DNA of 5,329 nucleotides from CBDUXZ01 sp965371325 [NCBI: uncultured bacterium]. Lineage in GTDB: Bacteria; JAUYMQ01. How positions within the stretch are numbered: position 1 is the stretch's first letter; each line of letters begins with the position of its first letter. The DNA is taken from contig CBDUXZ010000167.1 of NCBI GenBank assembly GCA_965371325.1, positions 1 through 5,329 on the forward strand, given 5' to 3'. This document shows, in pieces, positions 1 to 5,329 of this stretch. Position numbers and translations under genes: made by a program. The notes under the pieces are model-generated. The model ran no database searches. It was not told the origin of the DNA and saw only the letters and a list, made by a program, of their open reading frames with translations.

Positions 1-838
1 CCCCGAGTCTCTCAATCTGCCGCAGGGTCTCCGCTAGAAAATCGGGCACCATGTTGTAGGGATCCTCGTGAACCTCCACGAAAACCTGCTCGCCCTGCAA
101 TCCCACCTTGACGGGTTCATAGACTATCTCCACCGCCTGGCCGCGCGGGATTCGATCGTAGAGATAATGAATGTCTTCCGGGTACATGCGGATGCAGCCG
201 TGACTGTAGAAGCGGCCCACGCCCCAGGGTTTGTTGGTGCCGTGGATTCCGTAGCCGGGGATCGAAAGGACGAAGCGGTATTTCCCGAGGGGGTTATCAG
301 GGCCCGGGTGCACAATCGCGACCGGGTGCTCCATCTCGGCCTGAATCGATTTGGGAACACGCCAGGTGGGGTCGATCTCCTTCTTCGATACCTTGAAGAA
401 GCCCCGCGGTGTCTGCCAGTCGTAGGGGCCAAGACCGAGGGGGAACGTGGCCACCAGGTGCTCGGGGCCGGGAAAATAGTACATCCTCATTTCCGGGATG
501 TTGATCAGAATTCCCTTGTGCGCCCCCCGGGGCACCACGTAAGCCGTGGGGAGCAGGATGCTCGGCGCCAGGCCCGGCAACCAGGGATCCACCCCGCGGT
601 TGGCCATCTCCATCTCGCCGATCCCGACATCTTCGCGCCGGCCGATGTCGAGGAAAGTTTCTCCGGGGACGGCTTTGTAGATCTTCAGCCGTCCGATGAC
701 CATTTTCGGGCGGCCTGATTCGGCGGAGGAATAGTGGTAGTAACGTACGTTCGTCCGCGGGGGTGCGTCCATGGACCCGGCTCCGAGGGCGGCCATTGCC
801 ACGCCGGCGAGGGTCAGAATTCGTCCGATAGGGTTCAA
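1..838 (-). CDS. L,D-transpeptidase (YkuD domain, ErfK/YcfS type), C-terminus cut by window edge
   Basis: Periplasmic enzyme of the family that forms 3-3 peptidoglycan cross-links or attaches proteins to peptidoglycan through a catalytic cysteine. The visible 279 residues begin with a short signal-like stretch (Arg6, then a hydrophobic run at about 7-22). A LysM-like segment follows at about 50-103, including the conserved-looking ANRGVDPWLPG. The YkuD domain runs from about 108 to 245. Its catalytic signature is clear: His199 in IHGTNKPWGVG, then SHGCIRM with Cys215 and Arg217. No stop is reached at base 1. The chosen start is TTG at 838-836, because an in-frame stop lies 69 bases upstream (907-909) with no ATG, GTG or TTG between, and because this start gives the signal-like N-terminus. 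A weak AGGG lies about 9 bases before it. Later in-frame GTG (codon 13) and ATG (codon 15) starts are possible but would cut the hydrophobic segment. It is divergent from the archease gene. Family assignment is confident; the exact role (cross-linking or lipoprotein attachment) cannot be read from sequence. Confidence 0.93.
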   Translation of the reverse strand, partial: MNPIGRILTLAGVAMAALGAGSMDAPPRTNVRYYHYSSAESGRPKMVIGRLKIYKAVPGETFLDIGRREDVGIGEMEMANRGVDPWLPGLAPSILLPTAYVVPRGAHKGILINIPEMRMYYFPGPEHLVATFPLGLGPYDWQTPRGFFKVSKKEIDPTWRVPKSIQAEMEHPVAIVHPGPDNPLGKYRFVLSIPGYGIHGTNKPWGVGRFYSHGCIRMYPEDIHYLYDRIPRGQAVEIVYEPVKVGLQGEQVFVEVHEDPYNMVPDFLAETLRQIERLG

Positions 839-1023
839 GGTGCAAATCCCTGGGAAGGCTTGGACAGGCCGGGGCGCTTCTTGACCCGAGGAGGGATATT
901 GGGCCTACCATAGCAGGAAGGGGCAGCGGGAGCGCCATTTTTCAGCGAATGCAGGAAGAATGCTGGGCGGGCTTCCGCGCGCCGCGGAAGCATTTCAGGG
1001 TCACGGTGAGGCGCAACAGGCAG

Positions 1024-1452
1024 ATGACAAAGCAGGAAACGGGATACCGGTGGCTGGACCACACCGCGGACGTTGGCGCCATTCTGCGGGCTGAAACCCT
1101 CGAAGCGCTCTTCGAGACGGCCGCCGAGGCGCTCACCGAGCTCATCACCGACCCGTGCACGATCGATGAGCGGGTTGATAAGGCCATCACGCTTCACGCG
1201 CCGGAACATGAGCAGCTTCTGATCCGCTGGCTGACCGAACTCATCGCTCTGTTCGAGATCGAGGGGATCGTCTTTCACCGCTTCTCCGTTGTGAGCGTGG
1301 ATAAAGAGCGCTTCGTCGCGCATGCCTTCGGCGAACCCTTCGACGCGAAGCGCCACCCCTTCCGAACAGCAGTCAAGGCCGCCACCTACCATCAGCTTGC
1401 GCTGAAGCAGACTCCGGGCGGGTGGAAAGCGACCGTGATCTTCGACGTCTGA
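1024..1452 (+). CDS. archease, RtcB-activating protein
   Basis: Small acidic protein that stimulates the RNA ligase RtcB, promoting its guanylylation and multiple turnover; known from archaeal, human tRNA-splicing and bacterial systems. The 142-residue product has the usual archease length. It opens with the family motif WLDHTADVG (Asp12 and Asp16, the latter in the conserved HTADVG). Near the end it has VKAATYHQL (about 117-125), and it finishes with VIFDV, whose Asp141 corresponds to the conserved C-terminal acidic residue of the metal site. The start chosen is ATG 1024. An in-frame ATG at 949 would add 25 basic, non-archease residues, and family members start about 10 residues before HTAD. 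The ribosome-binding site is weak: GGTGAGG lies 12 bases upstream, and AACAGG is closer. The gene is followed after 7 bases by rtcB, with a ribosome-binding site that overlaps the archease stop, so the two are surely cotranscribed. Confidence 0.93.
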   Translation: MTKQETGYRWLDHTADVGAILRAETLEALFETAAEALTELITDPCTIDERVDKAITLHAPEHEQLLIRWLTELIALFEIEGIVFHRFSVVSVDKERFVAHAFGEPFDAKRHPFRTAVKAATYHQLALKQTPGGWKATVIFDV

Positions 1453-1459
1453 GGACTTG
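1451..1459 (+). promoter_or_regulatory. rtcB ribosome-binding site overlapping archease stop
   Basis: GAGGA at 1451-1455 shares its first two bases with the archease TGA stop (1450-1452) and sits 4 bases before the ATG at 1460. The overlap implies translational coupling of the two genes, keeping activator and ligase in proportion. A TTG at 1457 is in frame but only one base from the GAGGA, so ATG 1460 is the better start. Confidence 0.6.
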
Positions 1460-2923
1460 ATGCCGGGAAAGACCGTCGGGAAACAGATAGTTGTGGAGCG
1501 ACTCGATGACTATCGCTGGCGCATCCCGAAATCAGGCAGGATGCTTACCGACGGGATCGTCTACGCGGACGATGCGCTCTTCGGGCGGATCCGCCAGGAT
1601 CAGAGCCTCCAGCAGGTAAAGAACGTTGCCTGCCTGCCGGGCATTGTCGGGCCCTCGCTCGCCATGCCGGACGTCCACTGGGGTTATGGCTTCCCGATCG
1701 GCGGCGTGGCGGCTTTTGATCCGGATGACGGCATCGTTTCGCCCGGAGGCGTTGGTTACGACATCAACTGCGGGGTGCGGCTGCTCCGATCAAATCTTCG
1801 CAAGGAAGATATCACCCCAAGGCTGAAGCAGATCGCGGACGGGCTCTTCCGCGATATTCCTGCGGGCGTCGGTCGCGGCCACAAGGGCTCTCAGCTCGAG
1901 AAGCGCGAGGTAAAGGCGGTGCTTCGTGAAGGCGCTCGCTGGGCCGTCGAGCAGGGCTTCGGATCACAGGCCGATCTCGATCACATCGAGGAGGGCGGAC
2001 GACTTGCGGGCGCGGATGCCGATGCAGTGTCGGAGCGGGCCGTCGAGCGCGGGAGACGCCAGCTCGGAACCGTCGGCTCCGGGAACCATTTCATCGAGGT
2101 GGGCTACGTTTCAGAGCTGTACGACAGCGCCGCCGGCGCAGCCTTCGGCCTGGAAGAAGGCGCCGTCACCATCTTCATTCACAGCGGATCCCGCGGCCTG
2201 GGCTACCAGGTTTGCGACGACTTTCTCACCGTCATGCTCGAAGCCTCCAAGCGCCACGGCATCGAGCTTCCCGATCGCCAGCTCTGCTGCGCTCCCATCC
2301 GATCGCCGGAGGGACGGCGTTACCTGGCGGCCATGTCGGCCGCGGCAAACTTTGCATTCGCCAACCGGCAGATGATGGCCCATCAGGTGCGGGAGACATT
2401 CCAGCGCACTCTGGCACGATCGCCGCGGGAGCTTGCGATGGGGCTGGTATACGACGTTTGCCATAACATCGCCAAGATGGAGACCCACACGATCGCGGGA
2501 AAATCCCGGCGGCTCTGCGTTCATCGCAAGGGAGCCACACGCGCCTTCCCCGGGAACGAAGCAGCGGTGCCCGAAAAATACCGAAGCGTCGGCCAGCCGG
2601 TTCTCATCCCCGGTGACATGGGGCGGCGCTCTTACGTGCTCGCGGGAGCCGCGGGCGCAATGAGGGAGAGCTTCGGCAGCGCGTGTCATGGTGCGGGCCG
2701 CGTCATGAGTCGCAACCAGGCCAGGCGATTGGCCCGGGGGCGGCCCCTTGTGCGCGAGTTCGAGGATCGAGGGATCTTCCTGCGGTCGGCGGGGCGGGCA
2801 ACCCTCGTCGAGGAAATTCCAGAGGCCTACAAGAACGTCACCGAAGTGGTAGATGTTGTCGTGGGCGCGGGCCTCGCGACGAAGGTGGCCCAGCTCCGGC
2901 CGCTAGCCGTTATCAAGGGATGA
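1460..2923 (+). CDS. rtcB: RtcB, GTP-dependent 3'-phosphate/5'-OH RNA ligase
   Basis: Cytoplasmic Mn-dependent ligase that joins RNA 2',3'-cyclic phosphate or 3'-phosphate ends to 5'-OH ends through a GMP-histidine intermediate. It serves RNA repair after ribotoxin cleavage and, in archaea and animals, tRNA splicing. The 487 residues match a full-length, intein-free RtcB. Motifs in order: DVHWGYGFPIGG (71-82), SPGGVGYDINCGVR (94-107), GTVGSGNHFIEV (203-214), IHSGSRGLGYQV (240-251), DVCHNIAK (332-339), VHRKGATRAFPG (354-365), PVLIPGDMG (380-388), SACHGAGRVMSR (407-418) and a C-terminal AYKNV (456-460) to VIKG. By motif alignment, the metal ligands of Pyrococcus RtcB (Asp95, Cys98, His203, His234, His329) correspond to Asp101, Cys104, His210, His241 and His335; the guanylylated His404 corresponds to His410. 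All are present, so the enzyme looks active. It is the second gene of an archease-rtcB operon. No rtcA, rtcR or prfH is visible. It converges on yqeY with an 11-base gap. Confidence 0.97.
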   Translation: MPGKTVGKQIVVERLDDYRWRIPKSGRMLTDGIVYADDALFGRIRQDQSLQQVKNVACLPGIVGPSLAMPDVHWGYGFPIGGVAAFDPDDGIVSPGGVGYDINCGVRLLRSNLRKEDITPRLKQIADGLFRDIPAGVGRGHKGSQLEKREVKAVLREGARWAVEQGFGSQADLDHIEEGGRLAGADADAVSERAVERGRRQLGTVGSGNHFIEVGYVSELYDSAAGAAFGLEEGAVTIFIHSGSRGLGYQVCDDFLTVMLEASKRHGIELPDRQLCCAPIRSPEGRRYLAAMSAAANFAFANRQMMAHQVRETFQRTLARSPRELAMGLVYDVCHNIAKMETHTIAGKSRRLCVHRKGATRAFPGNEAAVPEKYRSVGQPVLIPGDMGRRSYVLAGAAGAMRESFGSACHGAGRVMSRNQARRLARGRPLVREFEDRGIFLRSAGRATLVEEIPEAYKNVTEVVDVVVGAGLATKVAQLRPLAVIKG

Positions 2924-2932
2924 AGCGCACCT

Positions 2933-2956
2933 CCTCACCCCCCGGCCGGGGTGAGG
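2933..2956. terminator. GC-rich inverted repeat at the rtcB/yqeY convergent junction
   Basis: CCTCACCCC (2933-2941) and GGGGTGAGG (2948-2956) are perfect 9-base complementary arms around a 6-base loop CCGGCC. The stem lies just past the rtcB stop and covers the yqeY stop plus its last codons (encoding roughly TPAGG). Its position between converging genes suggests a shared bidirectional transcription stop or an RNA 3'-end stabiliser. There is no T-run on either strand after the stem, so it is not a canonical intrinsic terminator. Confidence 0.4.
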
Positions 2957-3390
2957 GCCTTGCGCACCAGCGCGCTCAGCTGCTTGCCGTCCGCGGCGCC
3001 GCCGAGCCGTTTCATGCATTCCTTCATGACGATGCCCATCTGCTTCGGGCCCTGCGCGCCCGTTTCCGCGAGGACCTCCCGGATCACTTTCGCAATTTCT
3101 TCATCGGAAGGGGCGGGCGGCAGGTAAGCCTCGAGTATCTTCAGCTCGCTGCGCTCACGTGCCGCGAGTTCCGTCCGCTCCCCCTTCTCGAAAGCCTCGA
3201 TGGACTCCCGGTGCTGCTTGACCATCGTGCGGATGACCGGTAGCAGCTCATCGTCCGAAAGGGGGTGCCCCAGCTCGATTTCCTTGTTCTGCGCGGCTGC
3301 GCGCAGCATGCGGATGGTCGAGAGGCGAATTTCCTGCTTTTGGCGCATGGCCTCCTTCATTTCGACTTCGAGGCGCTCCTTAAGGCCCAT
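2935..3390 (-). CDS. yqeY: YqeY family protein (GatB/YqeY-like tRNA-amidotransferase domain)
   Basis: The 151 residues are the full length of this small, helical, cytoplasmic family, which is related to the C-terminal tail domain of GatB, the tRNA-dependent Asp/Glu amidotransferase subunit. The specific role of stand-alone YqeY is not well established. Family signatures: RLSTIRMLRAAAQNKEIE (about 22-39) followed by LSDDELLPVI; the stretch KQHRESIEAFEKGERTELA (about 59-77); ILEAYLPP (about 85-92); and a C-terminal MGIVMKECMKRLGGAADGK with the typical Asp-Gly-Lys. The ATG at 3390 is preceded by a good ribosome-binding site, GAAGGGAG, about 4 bases upstream. The gene is divergent from the ncRNA/rpoD side and is fed from an AT-rich upstream island. 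The last codons and the stop are part of a GC-rich inverted repeat. Family call firm; function inferred only from homology. Confidence 0.93.
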   Translation of the reverse strand: MGLKERLEVEMKEAMRQKQEIRLSTIRMLRAAAQNKEIELGHPLSDDELLPVIRTMVKQHRESIEAFEKGERTELAARERSELKILEAYLPPAPSDEEIAKVIREVLAETGAQGPKQMGIVMKECMKRLGGAADGKQLSALVRKALTPAGG

Positions 3391-3424
3391 TTCGCTCCCT
3401 TCAGAGCCCCCTCAGCGCGAGCTC

Positions 3425-3480
3425 TTTTATGGTATTTATAAATATTTAATGTGATATACTAATTAAACAATTGCTTCAAA
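3425..3480 (-). promoter_or_regulatory. AT-rich island, likely yqeY promoter region and UP-like element for the rightward promoter
   Basis: Only 9 of 56 bases are G or C, in a window that is otherwise strongly GC-rich. On the minus strand it offers several -10-like hexamers, such as TATAAA (complement of 3435-3440) and TATATC or TATCAC (complement of 3451-3458). A TTGAAG -35-like hexamer (complement of 3474-3479) lies 15 or 17 bases from the last two. I cannot choose among them. On the plus strand the island lies immediately upstream of the TTGACA at 3487, where an UP element would act. Confidence 0.4.
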
Positions 3481-3486
3481 CCCTGC

Positions 3487-3515
3487 TTGACACAGTGCGA
3501 TAAAATCCGTATGCT
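3487..3515 (+). promoter_or_regulatory. near-consensus sigma-70 promoter, TTGACA-17-TATGCT
   Basis: A perfect -35 TTGACA (3487-3492), an optimal 17-base spacer (3493-3509) and a -10 TATGCT (3510-3515, 4 of 6 matches with the key T, A and final T kept). The predicted transcript starts around 3522. The AT-rich island just upstream would strengthen it. It lies about 370 bases before the rpoD start, so the first product is an RNA with no evident reading frame; rpoD could be reached by read-through. Confidence 0.75.
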
Positions 3516-3521
3516 GGGATC

Positions 3522-3731
3522 GTATTGGTTGCGGAGTCGGCCTCGCAGGGGGATTTAGGGGCCGCAGCCAGGGGAGCATATTCAGGGGCGGAAGCGCGCT
3601 TGTCCAGCGAAAAAGCCCGGGTCCCCTTCGCAGGAAAGCATGTAACGGGCTGCAACGGTTACCTCCCAGCAGCATCAGAAGACTTGGAGGAGACCCCCGA
3701 GGGTCATCGCAAACTCCTGGCTTTTATTTTT
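3522..3731 (+). ncRNA. candidate structured RNA, 6S RNA-like (tentative)
   Basis: No convincing coding frame lies here, yet a strong promoter precedes it and a T-rich tract ends it. By hand it folds into one long rod. The closing stem pairs TTGCG (3529-3533) with CGCAA (3708-3712), CCTCG (3541-3545) with CGAGG (3698-3702), and GGGG (3548-3551) with CCCC (3694-3697). A central asymmetric bubble follows; its 3' strand carries its own hairpin, CCTCC (3662-3666) with GGAGG (3686-3690). The terminal arm pairs GCAGCC (3564-3569) with GGCTGC (3648-3653), AGGGG (3584-3588) with CCCCT (3623-3627), and CGCT (3597-3600) with AGCG (3606-3609). Size (about 200 nt) and layout match 6S RNA, which binds RNA polymerase carrying the primary sigma factor. 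Identity rests on shape, not on recognised conserved bases. Alternatives are a CsrA-binding sRNA (about eight GGA triplets are present) or simply a structured rpoD leader. Confidence 0.45.
3692..3731 (+). terminator. possible terminator of the upstream RNA
   Basis: The sequence ends in CTTTTATTTTT (3721-3731), an 11-base tract with nine T. The closing stem of the predicted RNA ends at 3712, about 9 bases before the tract. An alternative local hairpin, GACCC (3692-3696) with GGGTC (3701-3705) around CCGA, could also form but ends 15 bases before it. Neither stem abuts the T-run as in a textbook terminator, so partial read-through into rpoD is plausible. Confidence 0.35.
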
Positions 3732-3890
3732 GTCCGTATACCTGACCAAAAGACTAAAGATACTGGATCTAGGGCTTGCTACTTCCAGCTTACGAAAAGT
3801 CGGGCCCGCAGGCATTCTCCAAACACGCCCCGATTATGTGGCGCGCACCTTGGGCGCGACCGCGACGGGGCCACAGGACGAGTTGACGCC
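3732..3890 (+). other. non-coding leader before rpoD, no recognised element
   Basis: This is the right part of the 500-base gene-free region 3391-3890. I find no good second sigma-70 promoter: GATACT (3759-3764) and TATACC (3737-3742) lack -35 partners at a proper distance. It contains an 8-base palindrome CGGGCCCG (3801-3808) and two GGCGCG copies (3840-3845 and 3853-3858) that are too short to interpret. Base composition shifts from mixed (about 3721-3800) to GC-rich near the gene. Confidence 0.3.
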
Positions 3891-5329
3891 ATGAAAATCA
3901 GGAACAACGACAAGAAGCAAGACTCCATCGCGCTCGAGGCCGTGCCCGGTCTCGCAGTCGAGGAGGAATTGCTCGCGGGTGACGGCGAGATAACCGGCGC
4001 CCTGGATCAGAGCGCCCTGGCCGACAAGCTTGACGCTTCAGGGAGCATGGACGAAGGTCCTGCGCCCGTCGACCAGATCACCCGAACACCGCCGGGACGA
4101 AGGGCGCCCGAGTCAGAGTTCTTCCCGGGAAACATCCTCGCCAAATACTTCCGTGAGATCGGGGGAAGTCCCCGCCTCACGAAGGATGATGAGGTGCGTC
4201 TCGCACAGGAGATCGAACGCTGCAGGAACGTGACCCGTCAGGTGGTCATCAGCGTCCCCTACACTGCTGAGCGCCTGCTTGCTCTGGTCGAGGACCTGAA
4301 GGCCGGCGACCAGAACATCTACGAGATCACCTCCCGTGTTGAGCGCGGCGACAGCGAAACGCGCAAGCACGAGGAGACCCGCCGCCTTATCACGCTTCTG
4401 GGCCGCCTGCGGGTGACCCTGAATGAGGCCAGGTCGCACAGAGCACAGATCGCGAAGCGGAAGAGCAAGGCGGGCCGCAAGCAGATGACCGATCGCGCGG
4501 AGCGCGCGGAACTGAAGGCGCGCAGGTACCTGGACGACATTCGGCTCAACGAGAACTTCGTCAAGGCGCTCGTGGAGGAGCTTCGCGAGATCGCCGTGTC
4601 CCATGAGTTGGGCGAGAAATACTCCCGCGCCCGGCTGCGTAGCGTCGTGGGGTTTACACCCGAGAGGCTTCGGGAGAAGCTGCGGGAGGCGGATCAGGCC
4701 TACCACGAGCTTGAGGAGGCGAAGAACCAGTTCATCGTCGCCAACCTGAAGCTCGTCATCGCCATCGCAAAGAACTTCAAGACCCGCGAGGTCGACTTCA
4801 TCGACCTGGTGCAGGAGGGAAACCTCGGCCTCATCCGCGCGGTGGAGAAGTTCGACTGGCGGAAGGGGTACAAGTTCAGCACCTATGCCCTCTGGTGGAT
4901 CCGCCAGGCGGTCACGCGGGCTATTCACGATCAGTCGCGGACCATCCGCATCCCGAACCACATGAATGAAACGATCGTGAAGTACAACAAGACCTTCGCG
5001 AGCCTGACCCAGAAGCTCGGGCGCGAGCCCACGCCGGAGGAGGTCTCGGAGAAGATCGCCCTGTCCATCGAGAAGGCGCAGACCATCATCCGCGCCGTGC
5101 AGACCCCGCTTTCGCTGCAGCTCCCCGTGGGGAATAGCGACGAGGTGAGCCTCGAGAACTTTATCGACGATAAAAAAGTTGAGCACCCCTCCCTGGCGCT
5201 CGATCAGGAGCGGCTGCTGGCGCTCGCGAAGAGCTCGCTCGAGATTCTCAGCGATCGCGAACGGAAGATTCTCCAGTGGCGGTTCGGCTTCGACGGAAAC
5301 GAGGAGCACAGCCTCGAGGAGATCGGGCA
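3891..5329 (+). CDS. rpoD: RpoD-like primary sigma-70 factor, 3' end cut by window edge
   Basis: Sigma subunit that directs RNA polymerase to -35/-10 promoters. The visible 479 residues cover region 1.2 at about 81-110 ([12 protein letters not shown], then [14 protein letters not shown]), a long charged non-conserved insert (about 111-270), and region 2 at about 277-345. Region 2 contains [52 protein letters not shown] and [12 protein letters not shown]. Region 3 follows at about 355-435 with PLSLQLPVG and FIDD, then the start of region 4 ([20 protein letters not shown]). The region 4.2 DNA-binding helix lies beyond the window. The 80 N-terminal residues are acidic and I do not recognise region 1.1 in them, so a group 2 factor (RpoS-like) is possible; the long insert favours RpoD. 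ATG 3891 is the only reasonable start; the frame is open upstream without ATG, and the ribosome-binding site is weak (AGGA 12 bases away). Transcription may come from the promoter at 3487 through the preceding RNA. Confidence 0.92.
   Translation, partial: MKIRNNDKKQDSIALEAVPGLAVEEELLAGDGEITGALDQSALADKLDASGSMDEGPAPVDQITRTPPGRRAPESEFFPGNILAKYFREIGGSPRLTKDDEVRLAQEIERCRNVTRQVVISVPYTAERLLALVEDLKAGDQNIYEITSRVERGDSETRKHEETRRLITLLGRLRVTLNEARSHRAQIAKRKSKAGRKQMTDRAERAELKARRYLDDIRLNENFVKALVEELREIAVSHELGEKYSRARLRSVVGFTPERLREKLREADQAYHELEEAKNQFIVANLKLVIAIAKNFKTREVDFIDLVQEGNLGLIRAVEKFDWRKGYKFSTYALWWIRQAVTRAIHDQSRTIRIPNHMNETIVKYNKTFASLTQKLGREPTPEEVSEKIALSIEKAQTIIRAVQTPLSLQLPVGNSDEVSLENFIDDKKVEHPSLALDQERLLALAKSSLEILSDRERKILQWRFGFDGNEEHSLEEIG

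Noticed and set aside
68-718. 216-codon open frame on the plus strand
   Set aside because: It is antisense to the L,D-transpeptidase, which carries the SHGCIRM catalytic motif in the minus-strand frame. No family features are seen in the plus product.
881-911. Possible archease promoter TTGACC ... TACCAT
   Set aside because: The spacer would be 19 bases and the -10 matches only 4 of 6; at the optimal 17-base spacing there is no -10. Too weak to annotate.
835-1392. 185-codon minus-strand frame across the archease gene
   Set aside because: It is antisense to archease, whose HTADVG and terminal Asp motifs fix the coding strand.
2111-2689. 192-codon minus-strand frame inside rtcB
   Set aside because: It is antisense to conserved RtcB motifs and has no recognisable domain of its own.
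2683-3243. 186-codon plus-strand frame spanning the rtcB end and yqeY
   Set aside because: It overlaps rtcB out of frame and runs antisense to yqeY; the Arg/Gly/Pro-rich product is a shadow.
3463-3675. 70-codon minus-strand frame in the non-coding region
   Set aside because: It has no family resemblance and no ribosome-binding site was recognised. The opposite strand has a near-consensus promoter and a foldable RNA that explain the region better.
3516-3731. tmRNA, RNase P RNA or SRP RNA as the identity of the non-coding element
   Set aside because: It is too short for RNase P or tmRNA. It also lacks a CCA-ended tRNA-like domain, the RNase P core motifs and the SRP GGAA/GCAG loop.
1586-4908. 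Shared 12-mer GGATCCGCCAGG in rtcB and rpoD
   Set aside because: Both copies encode Ile-Arg-Gln within conserved protein motifs with the same preferred codons, so it is a coincidence rather than a repeat element.
4113-5309. 398-codon open frame on the minus strand
   Set aside because: It lies entirely antisense to the rpoD-like gene, whose plus-strand frame has full sigma-70 motifs. The low-complexity Leu/Arg/Val-rich product is a typical GC-rich shadow.

Overview
This is a GC-rich window from a Gram-negative, proteobacteria-like bacterium. A Desulfobacterota, Methylomirabilota or Tectomicrobia-type lineage would fit, but the sequence alone does not settle the taxon. The evidence is an ErfK/YcfS-type L,D-transpeptidase with a LysM-like segment, a bacterial archease-RtcB pair, and a housekeeping-type sigma-70 factor with a long non-conserved insert. 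I see no transposase, integrase, CRISPR array, tRNA or rRNA. Most of the content is core housekeeping genes, and I found no clear new multi-gene system.

Layout: (1) 1-838, minus strand: L,D-transpeptidase, running off the left edge. (2) 1024-2923, plus strand: a tight two-gene RNA-ligation operon, archease followed by rtcB. The ribosome-binding site of rtcB overlaps the archease stop. (3) 2924-2956: an 11-base convergent junction with a GC-rich inverted repeat that also encodes the end of the next gene. (4) 2935-3390, minus strand: yqeY (GatB/YqeY family). (5) 3391-3890: a 500-base non-coding region. It holds a 56-base AT-rich island, a near-consensus sigma-70 promoter reading rightward, a roughly 210-nt predicted structured RNA ending in a T-rich tract, and an unexplained leader. 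(6) 3891-5329, plus strand: rpoD-like primary sigma factor, running off the right edge inside region 4.

The archease and RtcB proteins form a known functional pair: archease activates the guanylylation and turnover of the RtcB 3'-phosphate RNA ligase. YqeY and RpoD are often found near each other in bacterial genomes in rpsU-yqeY-dnaG-rpoD type clusters; here they are divergent and dnaG is not between them.

The most interesting element is the region between yqeY and rpoD. It has a strong promoter followed by a sequence that can fold into one long rod: a closing stem, a large asymmetric central bubble with a hairpin on its 3' strand, and a terminal stem. This is the architecture of 6S RNA, the RNA that binds RNA polymerase holoenzyme carrying the primary sigma factor. 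If correct, a 6S RNA gene lies directly upstream of the gene for its sigma partner. The fold was made by hand and needs a covariance-model search.
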